64,000 nucleotides of DNA from the NCBI GenBank assembly GCA_964373815.1, contig CAYJWI010000001.1:1-64000 (forward strand), read 5' to 3'. Origin of the DNA: UBA10205 sp964373815 (GTDB lineage: Archaea > Iainarchaeota > Iainarchaeia > Iainarchaeales > Iainarchaeaceae). Of this stretch, positions 49,905-58,092 are shown in pieces (the first letter of the stretch is position 1; every line of letters starts with the position of its first letter). The notes under the pieces are model-generated. The model had not been told where the DNA came from, did not search any database, and saw nothing but the letters and a program-made list of their open reading frames with translations. Both the position numbers and the translations under genes were made by a program.

Positions 49905-50738
49905 TTACTTCGCCCTCCCTTGTTTCTTCCCGGCCGTGAGGATTTTCACCATTCTCGCTATGAATGCTATGAGCAGCACAGCCGCCACAAGCACGAGCAC
50001 TGCATCCACCAAAAGTTCGCCACCTGCAATTCCGCCAAGGCCGAATACCGCAAAACCGGTTGAAGCGTCCGCACTGCCATTGCCTTGCCCGTACTTTATT
50101 TTCGCAGGTTCAGAAACCGTCGCCGGATTTGCAACGCCTTTGCATGTGAATTCGAATTCGGCGTCCGCCTCGAAGCCGCTGCCAGATTTAACTGTAAGTT
50201 CATAATCCCTTTTCTCGAAAGCCCCGAGGGAAAATTCCTTCACGCCCTCTATTGCAGCGCCGCTTGGCAGGCCTTTGACTGCAGAGAGCTGCACGGTTTT
50301 GCTTTTGTATGACTTGTTTTCAAGCGAAAGTTTTATGCTGCCGTTTTCCTGCGCCGTTATTCGCGCTTCGAGCGGGCATGAATCCTCTTCAAAAAAGGTG
50401 ATGGCGATGTTCTTCTCCGCCCTGTTCCCCCCGAGGTCTATGATTATTGTTCCGGTGTAGGTGTTTCCCTCGAGCCCCTTCTTCGGGAAAACCTTGACAA
50501 CCACTTCTCCCTTGTTGCTTTTTGCGGCAACGAATGCCGGCCCCTTCACTACGGAATACTCCGAAGGGAAGTGGAATTCAACTGAAAGGGGGAGCTTTAC
50601 GCCCGAAGCGTTATCCACGAAAAATGAGAGTTTGTAGGCCGATTCGCCTACCATTATGCTGTTCTCAAGGCCTGTTACGCCAGCGCTTGCGCTAGCGCAA
50701 AAGAGAAGAATTGCAGCCAAAAACCCCAAAAGCCTCAT
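49905..50738 (-). CDS. Surface protein, single-anchor, beta modules
   Basis: About 277 residues. Signal peptide (MRLLGFLAAILLFCASASA), two beta modules and a C-terminal helix (LVDAVLVLVAAVLLIAFIA) with basic end. The GLGGIAGG segment before the anchor recalls its neighbours, all of which have FAxxGL/FASL-type pre-anchor motifs. A leftward ATTTAAATAA box at about 50786-50797 supports the Met at 50738. Confidence 0.7.
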   Translation of the reverse strand: MRLLGFLAAILLFCASASAGVTGLENSIMVGESAYKLSFFVDNASGVKLPLSVEFHFPSEYSVVKGPAFVAAKSNKGEVVVKVFPKKGLEGNTYTGTIIIDLGGNRAEKNIAITFFEEDSCPLEARITAQENGSIKLSLENKSYKSKTVQLSAVKGLPSGAAIEGVKEFSLGAFEKRDYELTVKSGSGFEADAEFEFTCKGVANPATVSEPAKIKYGQGNGSADASTGFAVFGLGGIAGGELLVDAVLVLVAAVLLIAFIARMVKILTAGKKQGRAK

Positions 50739-50818
50739 GTTGTTCACGTGTTCACTAGAAGTTATTATACTACATATGTCCAAACCTTTATTTAAATGTT
50801 GATATTAACGTTAATTAG

Positions 50819-53368
50819 TTAATTTGCTTTAAGTAGTGAAAGAACGCCTATTACTGCCAATACAACGAGCACAATGCCGCCAACAGCCATCCCTACAGTC
50901 GATGCAAGGGAGGCAAACCCTGTTGCTCCCGAGCCCTGTGCCTGCGCTTTCTTGGCATCAAATGAAACCGGGATGCTTTTGCTTCCCGAATCAGCATTAA
51001 CCCTAAATGTCGCCTCTACCTTCCCTTCGTAATCTTTTGCATCCACCGCAACCTCTACCTTCTCCCCTGTCCGCCAGAGCTGCTTTTGGAGTGCGCCCAC
51101 TTTCACGCCCGCGGGCACGCCTATTGCTGTAATCGTTACGTTGGTGAGGTCATCACCGGTGTTCTCAAGCTCTATCTTGCCAGCCCCGCTAACAGTATCG
51201 GGCTTGGCTGAAACCCTCACTTCAGGCGCCCTCTTTTCAGGCTCTGCAGGTGCTGGCTGTGGTTGGGGAGCCGGCTGCGGCGAAGGCGGCTGTCTTGAGC
51301 TATCTTCCACAGTCACGTAGAAATTATCCGAAATGGCCGAAGCCGAGCAGTATCTTCCGTCGCTGAACCTTCCTGCAACTGAAACATCAACGCTTCCCCT
51401 TGTGCCGGATGAAACACTGCCTGCGCTTATTTCAACGCCGATTGTTTCACCGCTGTTCCTGCCAACGCTTGAGGGCTTGCTTTTCACCCTTGCAGAGAAC
51501 TTCGGACTTGCATCCTCCACTTTCACAGAATCAATCGAAAAAGTCCTGTTGGAGCTGTTTTCAATCCTGACATTCTTCGTGGTTTTGGAATCCTCATTTA
51601 CGCTCACGTCCGGCGCGCTAAGGGTTATGTCATTGCACGCGGCGCTTCCGGAGCCTGAGCTTGAGCCGTTGTTGTTTATTTCTACCCTGAAGCTCTTTGT
51701 CACGCTGCCGAGGCTGCATTTCCTGCCATCCGAGAACTCCCCCTTGAGCTTGAGCGTAACAGTCGCTTCGCGGTCCTGCACGGTGTTGGTGCTCACAAGG
51801 TCCATGCTAAGGTCAGATGAGTCGTTCGCGCTTATGCTTGCCGGGGCATCGAAGTTCTCGGCCTTCAAATATGAGCTGTTGTCCGAAATGCCGGCATCGG
51901 TCACCTCAAAGTCCTGGTCAGAGTCATTCCTAACACTAAAGCTCACGTTTTTCGTCTCATCCTCGTCCATGAAAACTGTTGAAGTGGAAACACTTATGTC
52001 CGAGCATGTGCCGTTGCCCTGCCCGCCCACATTCACAGTGAAAGTGTCGGAATCTACCCTGTTGCGCGTGTTTTCAACTTCTATTGTAATGGTGCTCTCG
52101 CCGGTGCTGTTCCCCCTTGGGCCTTCGCATTCGAAGTACCTGTCGCCCACTATGCGGCAGAATACCAGTGAGGTGTCGCTCTGCCTTGAAATCCTGAAGT
52201 CAAGCTGGTCATCGCTGTCAAAGTCATCCCTCGCGTATGAAAAGAGGTCGATTAGCCTGCTGTTGTAGCCGTCGTTTTCCCTGATGTCAATGTCAGGCAA
52301 GCCGCTTATTGAAGGGCTGCTGTTTCCAGTGCCCTCGGAGAAAACCCTTACATCGAAAGTGTCAGTCGCGCTGAGCCCGCTTGTATCGGTAACCCTTACT
52401 GAAATTGAATTCGTCCCTGTCCTGTTGGTGGAAGGCGCGTCGCAGTCAATGAACCTCTGCGAGTCCACAAAGCAGTTCACGAGAGAGGAATTGCTCTGCG
52501 AAGTGACTGCAAAAGAGAGCCTGTTGTCCGCATCTTCGGCATCGCTTGCATAGGCCCAGAGGTCTATCGCATCGTTTCTCGAGCCCGAATTCTCCCTTGT
52601 GTCAAGATCCGGGATTCCGCTCAATACTGGCGCGTTGTTCCCGGGATTTCCGCTCACAGTGGCAACAAAGACATCGGAGGCCGATGCCCCATTAGTGTCC
52701 ATTGCTTGGACAGTGATCGTGTTAGAGCCTGTCTGGTTTTGTGTAGGCGCATTGCAGCTCACGTACCTGTTGTTGTTTATCGTGCAGCTTATGAGCCCCG
52801 GGTTGCTCTGCGAGTTAATCGTGAAAGTGAGCCTGTCATCGGAATCCTCTGCATCTGTTGCGTAAGCCCAGAGGTCGGTTATGTTTGCCCTAGCATTTGA
52901 GTTGATGGCGAACTGCACGTCAGGGACATTGGTTATTGCAGGAGAGGTGTTTGCAGGCGGATTTGGTCTTACGACAGTAATTGATGCCCTTCCGCAGCTC
53001 TGGCCGAAAAGGGTTGCGTTGCGGTCCATCTGCCAGAGTGCTTCGTAATTGCCGGCGCCTGAAGGCGCCTTTATGGAAAAGCTGAATGCCTTTGAATCCA
53101 GCGGAACAACGGAGCCTGAACCGATTGCCATGCCGCTCGAAGCTGAGCCAAAGGTTGTGCCCTGCAATGAGCGCAGGGTGTACTTGTTTGTGTCATTCCA
53201 TGCCTCAGTGCCCGTGTTTTTGAGGGTGACAGAAACATTGTAGTTTTCATCTGCAACGATGAATTGCGGGATGCTTGAGGATATGCACTGCGCATCATTG
53301 GCGGCGCTTACAAAAACACTGGCCATTACCAAGGCCATTACTGTCAAAAATGCTTTGCCGAAACCCAT
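50819..53368 (-). CDS. Surface protein with three cadherin-like repeats
   Basis: 849 residues. Signal peptide about 1-22, a beta module, then three tandem repeats (about 135-430), each with PDxxxxxN, IDLWAYAxDxEDxD, a Cys pair, and TGxNxIxV. Many NxS/T sites suggest glycosylation. Two further beta modules, a Pro/Gln linker (PPSPQPAPQPQPAPAEP) and a membrane helix follow. Acidic DxED motifs could bind calcium. A CTTTAAATAG box at about 53412-53421 lies upstream. Probable cell-envelope or S-layer-associated protein. Confidence 0.78.
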   Translation of the reverse strand: MGFGKAFLTVMALVMASVFVSAANDAQCISSSIPQFIVADENYNVSVTLKNTGTEAWNDTNKYTLRSLQGTTFGSASSGMAIGSGSVVPLDSKAFSFSIKAPSGAGNYEALWQMDRNATLFGQSCGRASITVVRPNPPANTSPAITNVPDVQFAINSNARANITDLWAYATDAEDSDDRLTFTINSQSNPGLISCTINNNRYVSCNAPTQNQTGSNTITVQAMDTNGASASDVFVATVSGNPGNNAPVLSGIPDLDTRENSGSRNDAIDLWAYASDAEDADNRLSFAVTSQSNSSLVNCFVDSQRFIDCDAPSTNRTGTNSISVRVTDTSGLSATDTFDVRVFSEGTGNSSPSISGLPDIDIRENDGYNSRLIDLFSYARDDFDSDDQLDFRISRQSDTSLVFCRIVGDRYFECEGPRGNSTGESTITIEVENTRNRVDSDTFTVNVGGQGNGTCSDISVSTSTVFMDEDETKNVSFSVRNDSDQDFEVTDAGISDNSSYLKAENFDAPASISANDSSDLSMDLVSTNTVQDREATVTLKLKGEFSDGRKCSLGSVTKSFRVEINNNGSSSGSGSAACNDITLSAPDVSVNEDSKTTKNVRIENSSNRTFSIDSVKVEDASPKFSARVKSKPSSVGRNSGETIGVEISAGSVSSGTRGSVDVSVAGRFSDGRYCSASAISDNFYVTVEDSSRQPPSPQPAPQPQPAPAEPEKRAPEVRVSAKPDTVSGAGKIELENTGDDLTNVTITAIGVPAGVKVGALQKQLWRTGEKVEVAVDAKDYEGKVEATFRVNADSGSKSIPVSFDAKKAQAQGSGATGFASLASTVGMAVGGIVLVVLAVIGVLSLLKAN

Positions 53369-53443
53369 AAACCTACACCATTAATTCGTTACTATTAAGT
53401 AGTGACAATGAAACTATTTAAAGCTATGGTTTTGGGCAGGTTT

Positions 53444-53567
53444 TACGCCTGTGCTGCAGAAAGCCAACCGCTTAAGCTGTTGGATGAATGCAACCAATGG
53501 CACAGGCGTGTCTTCCAAACATTCAGGCAATAATTTGAAAGCCCACGCCTTTAGGCGTGGGTCTTTT
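53444..53567 (+). ncRNA. Candidate small RNA with promoter, stem and terminator
   Basis: A CTATTTAAAG box (53412-53421) predicts a start near 53444. There ACGCCTGTGC (53445-53454) pairs perfectly with GCACAGGCGT (53500-53509). Inside, CCAAC/GTTGG (53464-53468 with 53479-53483) closes a GCTTAAGC tip. A hairpin CCCACGCC-TTTA-GGCGTGGG (53542-53561) then runs into TCTTTTT, a terminator-like end. No protein frame fits. It is not recognised as a known RNA class. Confidence 0.5.
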
Positions 53568-53580
53568 TACTCATAATACT

Positions 53581-54150
53581 TTATTTCTTTTCTATAAGCG
53601 CATTCAGCAAGTCCGATTTGGTTATTATCCCAACAACCTTCCCCTTCCTTGCAACCAATACCCCGGGGTTGTTTTCTAGCAATCCGGAAATCGGCCTGAA
53701 TGGTGTGTCTTCACGCACGGTCGGCATGGCTTCGGCCATGAACTCGCCTACCTTTAGAACGCTCACTTCCTCCATATCCTTTGCGCTGTTCATCCTGTCA
53801 AGTATCGCCTTTTCGGAAATCGTGCCGAGGTTCCTTCCGTCCTCGATTACCGGCAGCTGGGAGACCGCGTGCTTTTTCATCATCCTCGCAGCCTCCTTGA
53901 GGTTTGCATCCCTGCTTACGCCTATCACTTTTTCTGACATGAAATCCGCGGCCTTTGCCTGCGCCTCATTGTGCAGCGATTCGAAGAAATCAAAGAGCCT
54001 TTTCGCGTTCGAATAGGACGGCACTATCGCCCCCGCCTCAATTTTCGCAATCAATGACTGGCTAACGCCCGTGCGCACAGCCAGCTCGTTTTGCGTAATG
54101 CCGAGCTTTTTCCTCTTGGCCTTTAGTTCGGAGAGTTCTGGGAGCACCAT
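53581..54150 (-). CDS. XRE-type HTH regulator with paired CBS domains
   Basis: 189 residues. The Cro/XRE helix-turn-helix is LGITQNELAVRTGVSQSLIAKIEAG (about 17-42), followed by two CBS motifs (FMSEKVIGVSRDANLKEAARMM...LPVIEDGRNLGTIS and the second ending GKVVGIITKSDLLNAL). CBS pairs bind adenosyl ligands such as AMP, ATP or SAM. It is divergent from metK, with an operator-like palindrome at the metK TATA box, so a SAM-responsive regulator of metK is a good hypothesis. Confidence 0.88.
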   Translation of the reverse strand: MVLPELSELKAKRKKLGITQNELAVRTGVSQSLIAKIEAGAIVPSYSNAKRLFDFFESLHNEAQAKAADFMSEKVIGVSRDANLKEAARMMKKHAVSQLPVIEDGRNLGTISEKAILDRMNSAKDMEEVSVLKVGEFMAEAMPTVREDTPFRPISGLLENNPGVLVARKGKVVGIITKSDLLNALIEKK

Positions 54151-54197
54151 AAGGCCACTTATTCCTATGTGAATATTTTATGCAGAAATTATTATTA

Positions 54198-54219
54198 ATG
54201 TGCCTTTGCACATAATATA
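54198..54219 (+). promoter_or_regulatory. Palindrome abutting the metK TATA box
   Basis: ATGTGCCTTTGCACAT (54198-54213) has six-base arms around CTTT and is directly followed by AATATAG. A ribosome site GGAGG lies at 54231-54235. It is a candidate operator for the divergent HTH-CBS protein. Confidence 0.5.
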
Positions 54220-54244
54220 GGGGCGTTTTTGGAGGTTTTTTTGG

Positions 54245-55426
54245 ATGGCGAGGAAATATCTTTTCAGTTCGGAATCGGTTACGGAGGGGCACCCGGACAA
54301 GATGATGGACCAGATCGCCGACACGATATTGGACGAGATGATAAAGGGCGACCCAAATTCGAGGGTGGCTGTTGAATGTGCAACCAAAACCGGGCTGATA
54401 CTGGTGTTTGGCGAAGTGACCACCAAAACATACGTCGATATCCAGGCAACCGTGAGGAAAGTCATCAGGGAAATAGGCTACAACAACCCATCATACGGCT
54501 TTGACTGCGACGCTTGCTCTGTTTTGATTTCACTTTCAGAGCAGAGCCCCGACATAGCCCAAGGTGTGAATGAGGGCTCCGGCCTTGACAAGGAGCAGGG
54601 CGCGGGGGACCAGGGGATGATGTTCGGCTATGCCACAGACGAAACCCCTGAACTGATGCCTCTGCCTATAATGCTCGCGCACAAGATTACGCAGCGCCTC
54701 GCGCAGGCGAGAAAGAGCAAGGAAATAACCTTCCTGCGCCCAGACGGCAAGAGCCAGGTGACGATTGAATATGTTGACGGAAAGCCCGTGAGGGCCGATA
54801 CAATCGTCGTGAGCGCGCAGCACGATGACGTGCCGTACGAACAGGTACGCGAAGCGATAATAGAGAAAGTGGTAAAGCCTGTGTGCGGCAAATGGGTGGA
54901 TGATAATACAAAATTCTTAATCAATCCCACTGGAAGGTTTGTAATCGGCGGGCCAGTGGGCGATTCAGGGCTTACCGGGAGAAAAATAATAGTAGACACT
55001 TACGGCGGAGTAGGCCATCACGGCGGGGGAGCGTTCTCCGGCAAAGACCCTTCAAAGGTCGACCGCTCTGCCGCATACTTCGCCCGCTATGTCGCAAAGA
55101 ACATTGTTGCCGCGGGGCTTGCGCAGAGGTGCGAGATACAGGTCGCATACGCTATTGGGGTTTCGGAGCCTGTTTCAATTTTCGTGAACACCTATGGCAC
55201 AGGAGAGCTGCCGGATGAAGCGCTCGAAGCCCTCGTGAAAAAAGTTTTCAACTTCAAGCCAGCGGCGATAATAAAGCACCTCAACCTCAAGAGGCCGATT
55301 TACCGCAAGACCGCGGCCTACGGCCACTTCGGAAGGGATGATGCGGATTTCACTTGGGAGAAAACCGACATGGCAGAGGAGCTGAAGAAGGAAGCTTCGG
55401 GCTTGCTTGCAAAGGCGAGGAACTAG
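54245..55426 (+). CDS. metK: S-adenosylmethionine synthetase, bacterial type
   Basis: It makes SAM from methionine and ATP. 393 residues. The bacterial/eukaryotic-type signatures are FSSESVTEGHPDKM, the EGAGDQGMMFGYA hexapeptide-like block (here GAGDQGMMFGYATDE) and GGGAFSGKDPSKVDRSAAY. Archaea usually carry a divergent MAT (PF01941) instead, so this looks acquired. The flexible-loop and metal residues are intact. It is preceded by GGAGG nine bases before the ATG. Confidence 0.97.
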   Translation: MARKYLFSSESVTEGHPDKMMDQIADTILDEMIKGDPNSRVAVECATKTGLILVFGEVTTKTYVDIQATVRKVIREIGYNNPSYGFDCDACSVLISLSEQSPDIAQGVNEGSGLDKEQGAGDQGMMFGYATDETPELMPLPIMLAHKITQRLAQARKSKEITFLRPDGKSQVTIEYVDGKPVRADTIVVSAQHDDVPYEQVREAIIEKVVKPVCGKWVDDNTKFLINPTGRFVIGGPVGDSGLTGRKIIVDTYGGVGHHGGGAFSGKDPSKVDRSAAYFARYVAKNIVAAGLAQRCEIQVAYAIGVSEPVSIFVNTYGTGELPDEALEALVKKVFNFKPAAIIKHLNLKRPIYRKTAAYGHFGRDDADFTWEKTDMAEELKKEASGLLAKARN

Positions 55427-55532
55427 AAGTCGAAATCGGCAAAAATTCTTTGGTTCCAAGAAAGGGCTGCGGCCAAGGCGGGGCATAAAGAATTAAAAAC
55501 AGGCTCTCCTATCCTAATACTGTGGTCAACTG

Positions 55533-55997
55533 ATGCGCAGGCACGTTAGGGATGCTGTCTCTCGAGTAAAGAGCCAGCTTGTGCAATCACACAGAATCCC
55601 CAGGCACAAAACAGCGGGCATGATTAGAAAGGCGGCTGATGTGCGGGGAAAGTTTGTTTCTTTTTTTGAAAGGGTCAGGCTGCTGTATAGGCTGCAGTCG
55701 TCCTCAAAACGAATTGAAGGCATGATGAACTTTGTCCAGTTGGCAGAAAGGCAAATAAAACACATTGACCGGCAAGCTGAAAATTACCCGGCAATGCAGC
55801 CAGAAGAATTGGTGAGGCTGATGGCTGACAGGGAGAGCGCGGAAATGGGAAAAAGGTTTTTCAGTCTCGCGATAACGAACAAAGGCAATATACACTCCAC
55901 AATGGCCCTGCTTGCCAGAAACCATTTTGACTTTGATGAAGTCGCACGGCTGCTAGGGCAAGTAAAAAAAGAGCCGGCTCAACCAAGGCATGATTAA
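55533..55997 (+). CDS. Hypothetical 154-aa protein
   Basis: No family recognised. Mainly helical and basic in the first 60 residues (RRHVRDAVSRVKSQLVQSHRIPRHK), then mixed. A GAATTAAAAAC box about 45 bases upstream fits. It starts a rightward row of four small genes. Confidence 0.55.
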   Translation: MRRHVRDAVSRVKSQLVQSHRIPRHKTAGMIRKAADVRGKFVSFFERVRLLYRLQSSSKRIEGMMNFVQLAERQIKHIDRQAENYPAMQPEELVRLMADRESAEMGKRFFSLAITNKGNIHSTMALLARNHFDFDEVARLLGQVKKEPAQPRHD

Positions 55998-56006
55998 GGC
56001 GATTGA

Positions 56007-56354
56007 ATGTACCACTTGGGAAAAATCATTGAGGTCCTCCCCGCGGAGGAAAAAGGCTCCAGGTCCGCGGATGGCGCAACCCACGCGCTAATTGAGATGT
56101 GGGATGAGAACCTCATTATTTTCAGGGTCAACCCTGCGATAGTTAAGGATGTCAAGGAAGGGGTTTTCGTTCTTGTAGATTACTCCCCGATTGCCGTGGG
56201 CGGGGCGCCCGTGCCAAAGCATGAAATAGTTTCTATTGTCAGCGAAGCAAAGGGGAAGAAAATCCTCGCAAAGCTCCGCGAATCGCTAGACGAGAAAAAG
56301 AGGCAAAGGCAGCCGACCTTTGAAGCGCCAGTGCACGGCAAAATGATAGGTTAA
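56007..56354 (+). CDS. Conserved archaeal small protein
   Basis: 115 residues. MYHLGKIIEVLP...ALIEMWDENLIIFRVNPAIVKDVKEGVFVLVDYSP is a pattern I recognise from a widespread uncharacterised archaeal family with a small beta-barrel core and a charged tail. No biochemical role is known. It begins 10 bases after the previous gene. Confidence 0.6.
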   Translation: MYHLGKIIEVLPAEEKGSRSADGATHALIEMWDENLIIFRVNPAIVKDVKEGVFVLVDYSPIAVGGAPVPKHEIVSIVSEAKGKKILAKLRESLDEKKRQRQPTFEAPVHGKMIG

Positions 56355-56363
56355 GGTTCTTCA

Positions 56364-56750
56364 ATGCCGAAATATTTCCTTGTTACCCATCCCTGGGAAC
56401 AGTACAGGAAAACGCTCGAATACCTCTGCTTCGAATCCGAAGGCGAAAGAAAGCCGCTCTCGCAGGGCGATTTGGTTGTTTACTGCAGCAGCGGCCTCGT
56501 TGCCGGGATTTTCGAGGTGGAAAAATTTGTTGAAAAAGAGTTCACTGGTTCAGCTGATTGTGGAGAATTCCAGGTGAAAATAAAGCCGGTTGCCCTGCCT
56601 GAAAAGGACCTCGTTGCAAGGCCTTTCCGCTACAAGGAAAGCCTAGAGAAGCCAATTGAAGGCTCGCCGCGCATCTTTCCCGTCAATACGCAGGATTTCG
56701 GGAAAACCCTGATTGCGATAAGGGAGAAGAAGAAGGAGTTGGTGCTTTAA
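56364..56750 (+). CDS. PUA/EVE-like small protein
   Basis: 128 residues. KYFLVTHPWEQY...LSQGDLVVYCSSGLVAGIFEVEK...FRVKIKPVALP fits the barrel of EVE/ASCH/PUA-type domains, which bind modified nucleic acid or RNA. It follows the preceding gene by 10 bases. The fold call is tentative. Confidence 0.5.
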   Translation: MPKYFLVTHPWEQYRKTLEYLCFESEGERKPLSQGDLVVYCSSGLVAGIFEVEKFVEKEFTGSADCGEFQVKIKPVALPEKDLVARPFRYKESLEKPIEGSPRIFPVNTQDFGKTLIAIREKKKELVL

Positions 56751-56816
56751 GGGCTATCAAGAATTTTATGCACAAGGATGGCAGTTTTTTAATACTTTTT
56801 CAGCAACTACCATTTA

Positions 56817-57269
56817 ATGCTCGAGGATTTCATAGAGGCAAACAAGCTTAGCGCGAAAGTCTTTGAAACCACGAGCGAAGTGCACACCGCAGCGAAGGCC
56901 GCCACTTTGATGGGCGATGATGCGCAGGCCGTCGCGAAATCCATCCTTCTCATTGATTCAAACACAAACCCAATCCTTGTAGTGCTGCTCGGAAAAGACA
57001 GGGTTGATTTTGGGAAAGTTAAGGAAATACTAAAAGTGCGCGACGTGCGGCTCGCGGAGCCGGAGGAAGTTTCAGACATCACGGGGTATGAAATAGGCGG
57101 CGTGCCCCCGGTTTCGATTTACGGCGTAAGGACAATCCTCGACAAGGCCGTTAGACGCAAAGATGAAGTGGTGTGCGGCGGAGGCGACCCGCAGCACTTG
57201 ATGAGGATAAAGGTTGGCGAGATACTCGAGTTCGCGGAAGAGATAACGGTAGAGGATGTCCGAAAGTAG
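56817..57269 (+). CDS. YbaK/ProX-type aminoacyl-tRNA deacylase
   Basis: 150 residues. ETTSEVHTAAKAATLMGDDAQAVAKSILL (with the catalytic Lys), VVLLGKDRVDFGKV and GYEIGGVPPVSIYG are signature blocks of the YbaK/ProX editing fold, which clears mischarged tRNAs in trans. A TTTTTAATAC box 25-30 bases upstream supports a leaderless start. Confidence 0.88.
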   Translation: MLEDFIEANKLSAKVFETTSEVHTAAKAATLMGDDAQAVAKSILLIDSNTNPILVVLLGKDRVDFGKVKEILKVRDVRLAEPEEVSDITGYEIGGVPPVSIYGVRTILDKAVRRKDEVVCGGGDPQHLMRIKVGEILEFAEEITVEDVRK

Positions 57270-57271
57270 GT

Positions 57272-57637
57272 TCAAATCGGGATTGTAATATTTAGCCTTT
57301 CATATTTTGCTTTCGGCTCCACTGTGCCCTTTGCCCCGCCGAGTTCAATCAGCCCCATCTCCGCGAGTTTTTTCACGTCGCGAAAGACGTTTGCATAAGG
57401 CCTTTTCAGGGTTTTTGCGAGGGCATAAATCGTCTTGGGCTTCTTTTCCCTAACCGTTTTGAGGATGCGCAGCCTTTCCTTGGTAAGCATCCCCCTCATC
57501 AGTTCAACTGTTTGAAAGGAAAGGATTTCCTGCTTCTCTACCTTCTCGCCTTTCCTGATTTTTTCATAGGTATCGGCAAACCTGTCCATAGTATGTTCAA
57601 AACTGTCAACCATGATGGTTACGTTTCTTGCTTTCAT
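57272..57637 (-). CDS. HTH antitoxin-like protein (TumA/HVO_A0114-like)
   Basis: About 121 residues. The C-terminal winged helix TIYALAKTLKRPYANVFRDVKKLAEMGLIEL is that of the HVO_A0114-like DNA-binding family that accompanies TumE toxins. The start is uncertain; Met at 57637 overlaps the toxin by 32 bases and Met at 57613 by eight. It may repress the operon through the TATA-spanning inverted repeat. Confidence 0.65.
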   Translation of the reverse strand: MKARNVTIMVDSFEHTMDRFADTYEKIRKGEKVEKQEILSFQTVELMRGMLTKERLRILKTVREKKPKTIYALAKTLKRPYANVFRDVKKLAEMGLIELGGAKGTVEPKAKYERLNITIPI

Positions 57638-57920
57638 GCAAATCCACACTCCTGATTGCTGAAACTTCTTCCATAAAAGCCCTCTTGAGATTGTTTACGT
57701 CCTTGAATTCCAGCTTCACCTCTTTTCCTTTTAGGTGTTTGTGGTGCCCCTTGCCTCTTTCGTTGTCATACCTCAAGATGCAAAGGCCGTTCTTTATAAA
57801 ATTCATTGAATATTTTATGCCTTCTGGGAAAAACTTCCCTCTTTCCACTTCGTAAACCCTTATTTCCACGAACTCACCCTTTTCAAAATATGTCCTTTCG
57901 CTTTCCATCAGGCGGGCCAT
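57606..57920 (-). CDS. TumE-like (DUF6516) toxin
   Basis: 104 residues. FFPEGIKYSMNFIKNGLCILRYDNERGKGHHKHLKGKEVKLEFKDV is the TumE/DUF6516 signature, with D-N-x-H/R-G-K-G-x-H-x-H in the likely active region. Such toxins are thought to act on RNA. It comes first in the operon and overlaps the HTH gene. Confidence 0.7.
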   Translation of the reverse strand: MARLMESERTYFEKGEFVEIRVYEVERGKFFPEGIKYSMNFIKNGLCILRYDNERGKGHHKHLKGKEVKLEFKDVNNLKRAFMEEVSAIRSVDLHESKKRNHHG

Positions 57921-57935
57921 AAAACCACATCAATG

Positions 57936-57972
57936 GCCTGCCACGCTATATATGGTGCGGCAGGCTATATAA
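57936..57972 (-). promoter_or_regulatory. TATA box inside an inverted repeat, TumE/TumA promoter
   Basis: GCCTGCC (57936-57942) and GGCAGGC (57959-57965) flank CTATATATGG; with two mismatches the arms extend to eleven bases. A second box, CTATATAATAC, follows at 57965-57975. A repressor bound here would block the leftward promoter, as in autoregulated toxin-antitoxin operons. Confidence 0.5.
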
Positions 57973-58092
57973 TACTATCCCATTATACGTTGATTGACGA
58001 AGTAGTTTTATTTGTTTCTAGAGGCAGTTTATTATTTCCCTTTTCAGCTCTTGCAAATTGTATTTAATTATGGCTTCAATCATCCTTATTCT

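Noticed and set aside
53542..53561. IS200/IS605-type transposon end
   Set aside because: The hairpin looks similar, but no TnpA or TnpB frame is nearby and the partner end is missing; a terminator fits better.
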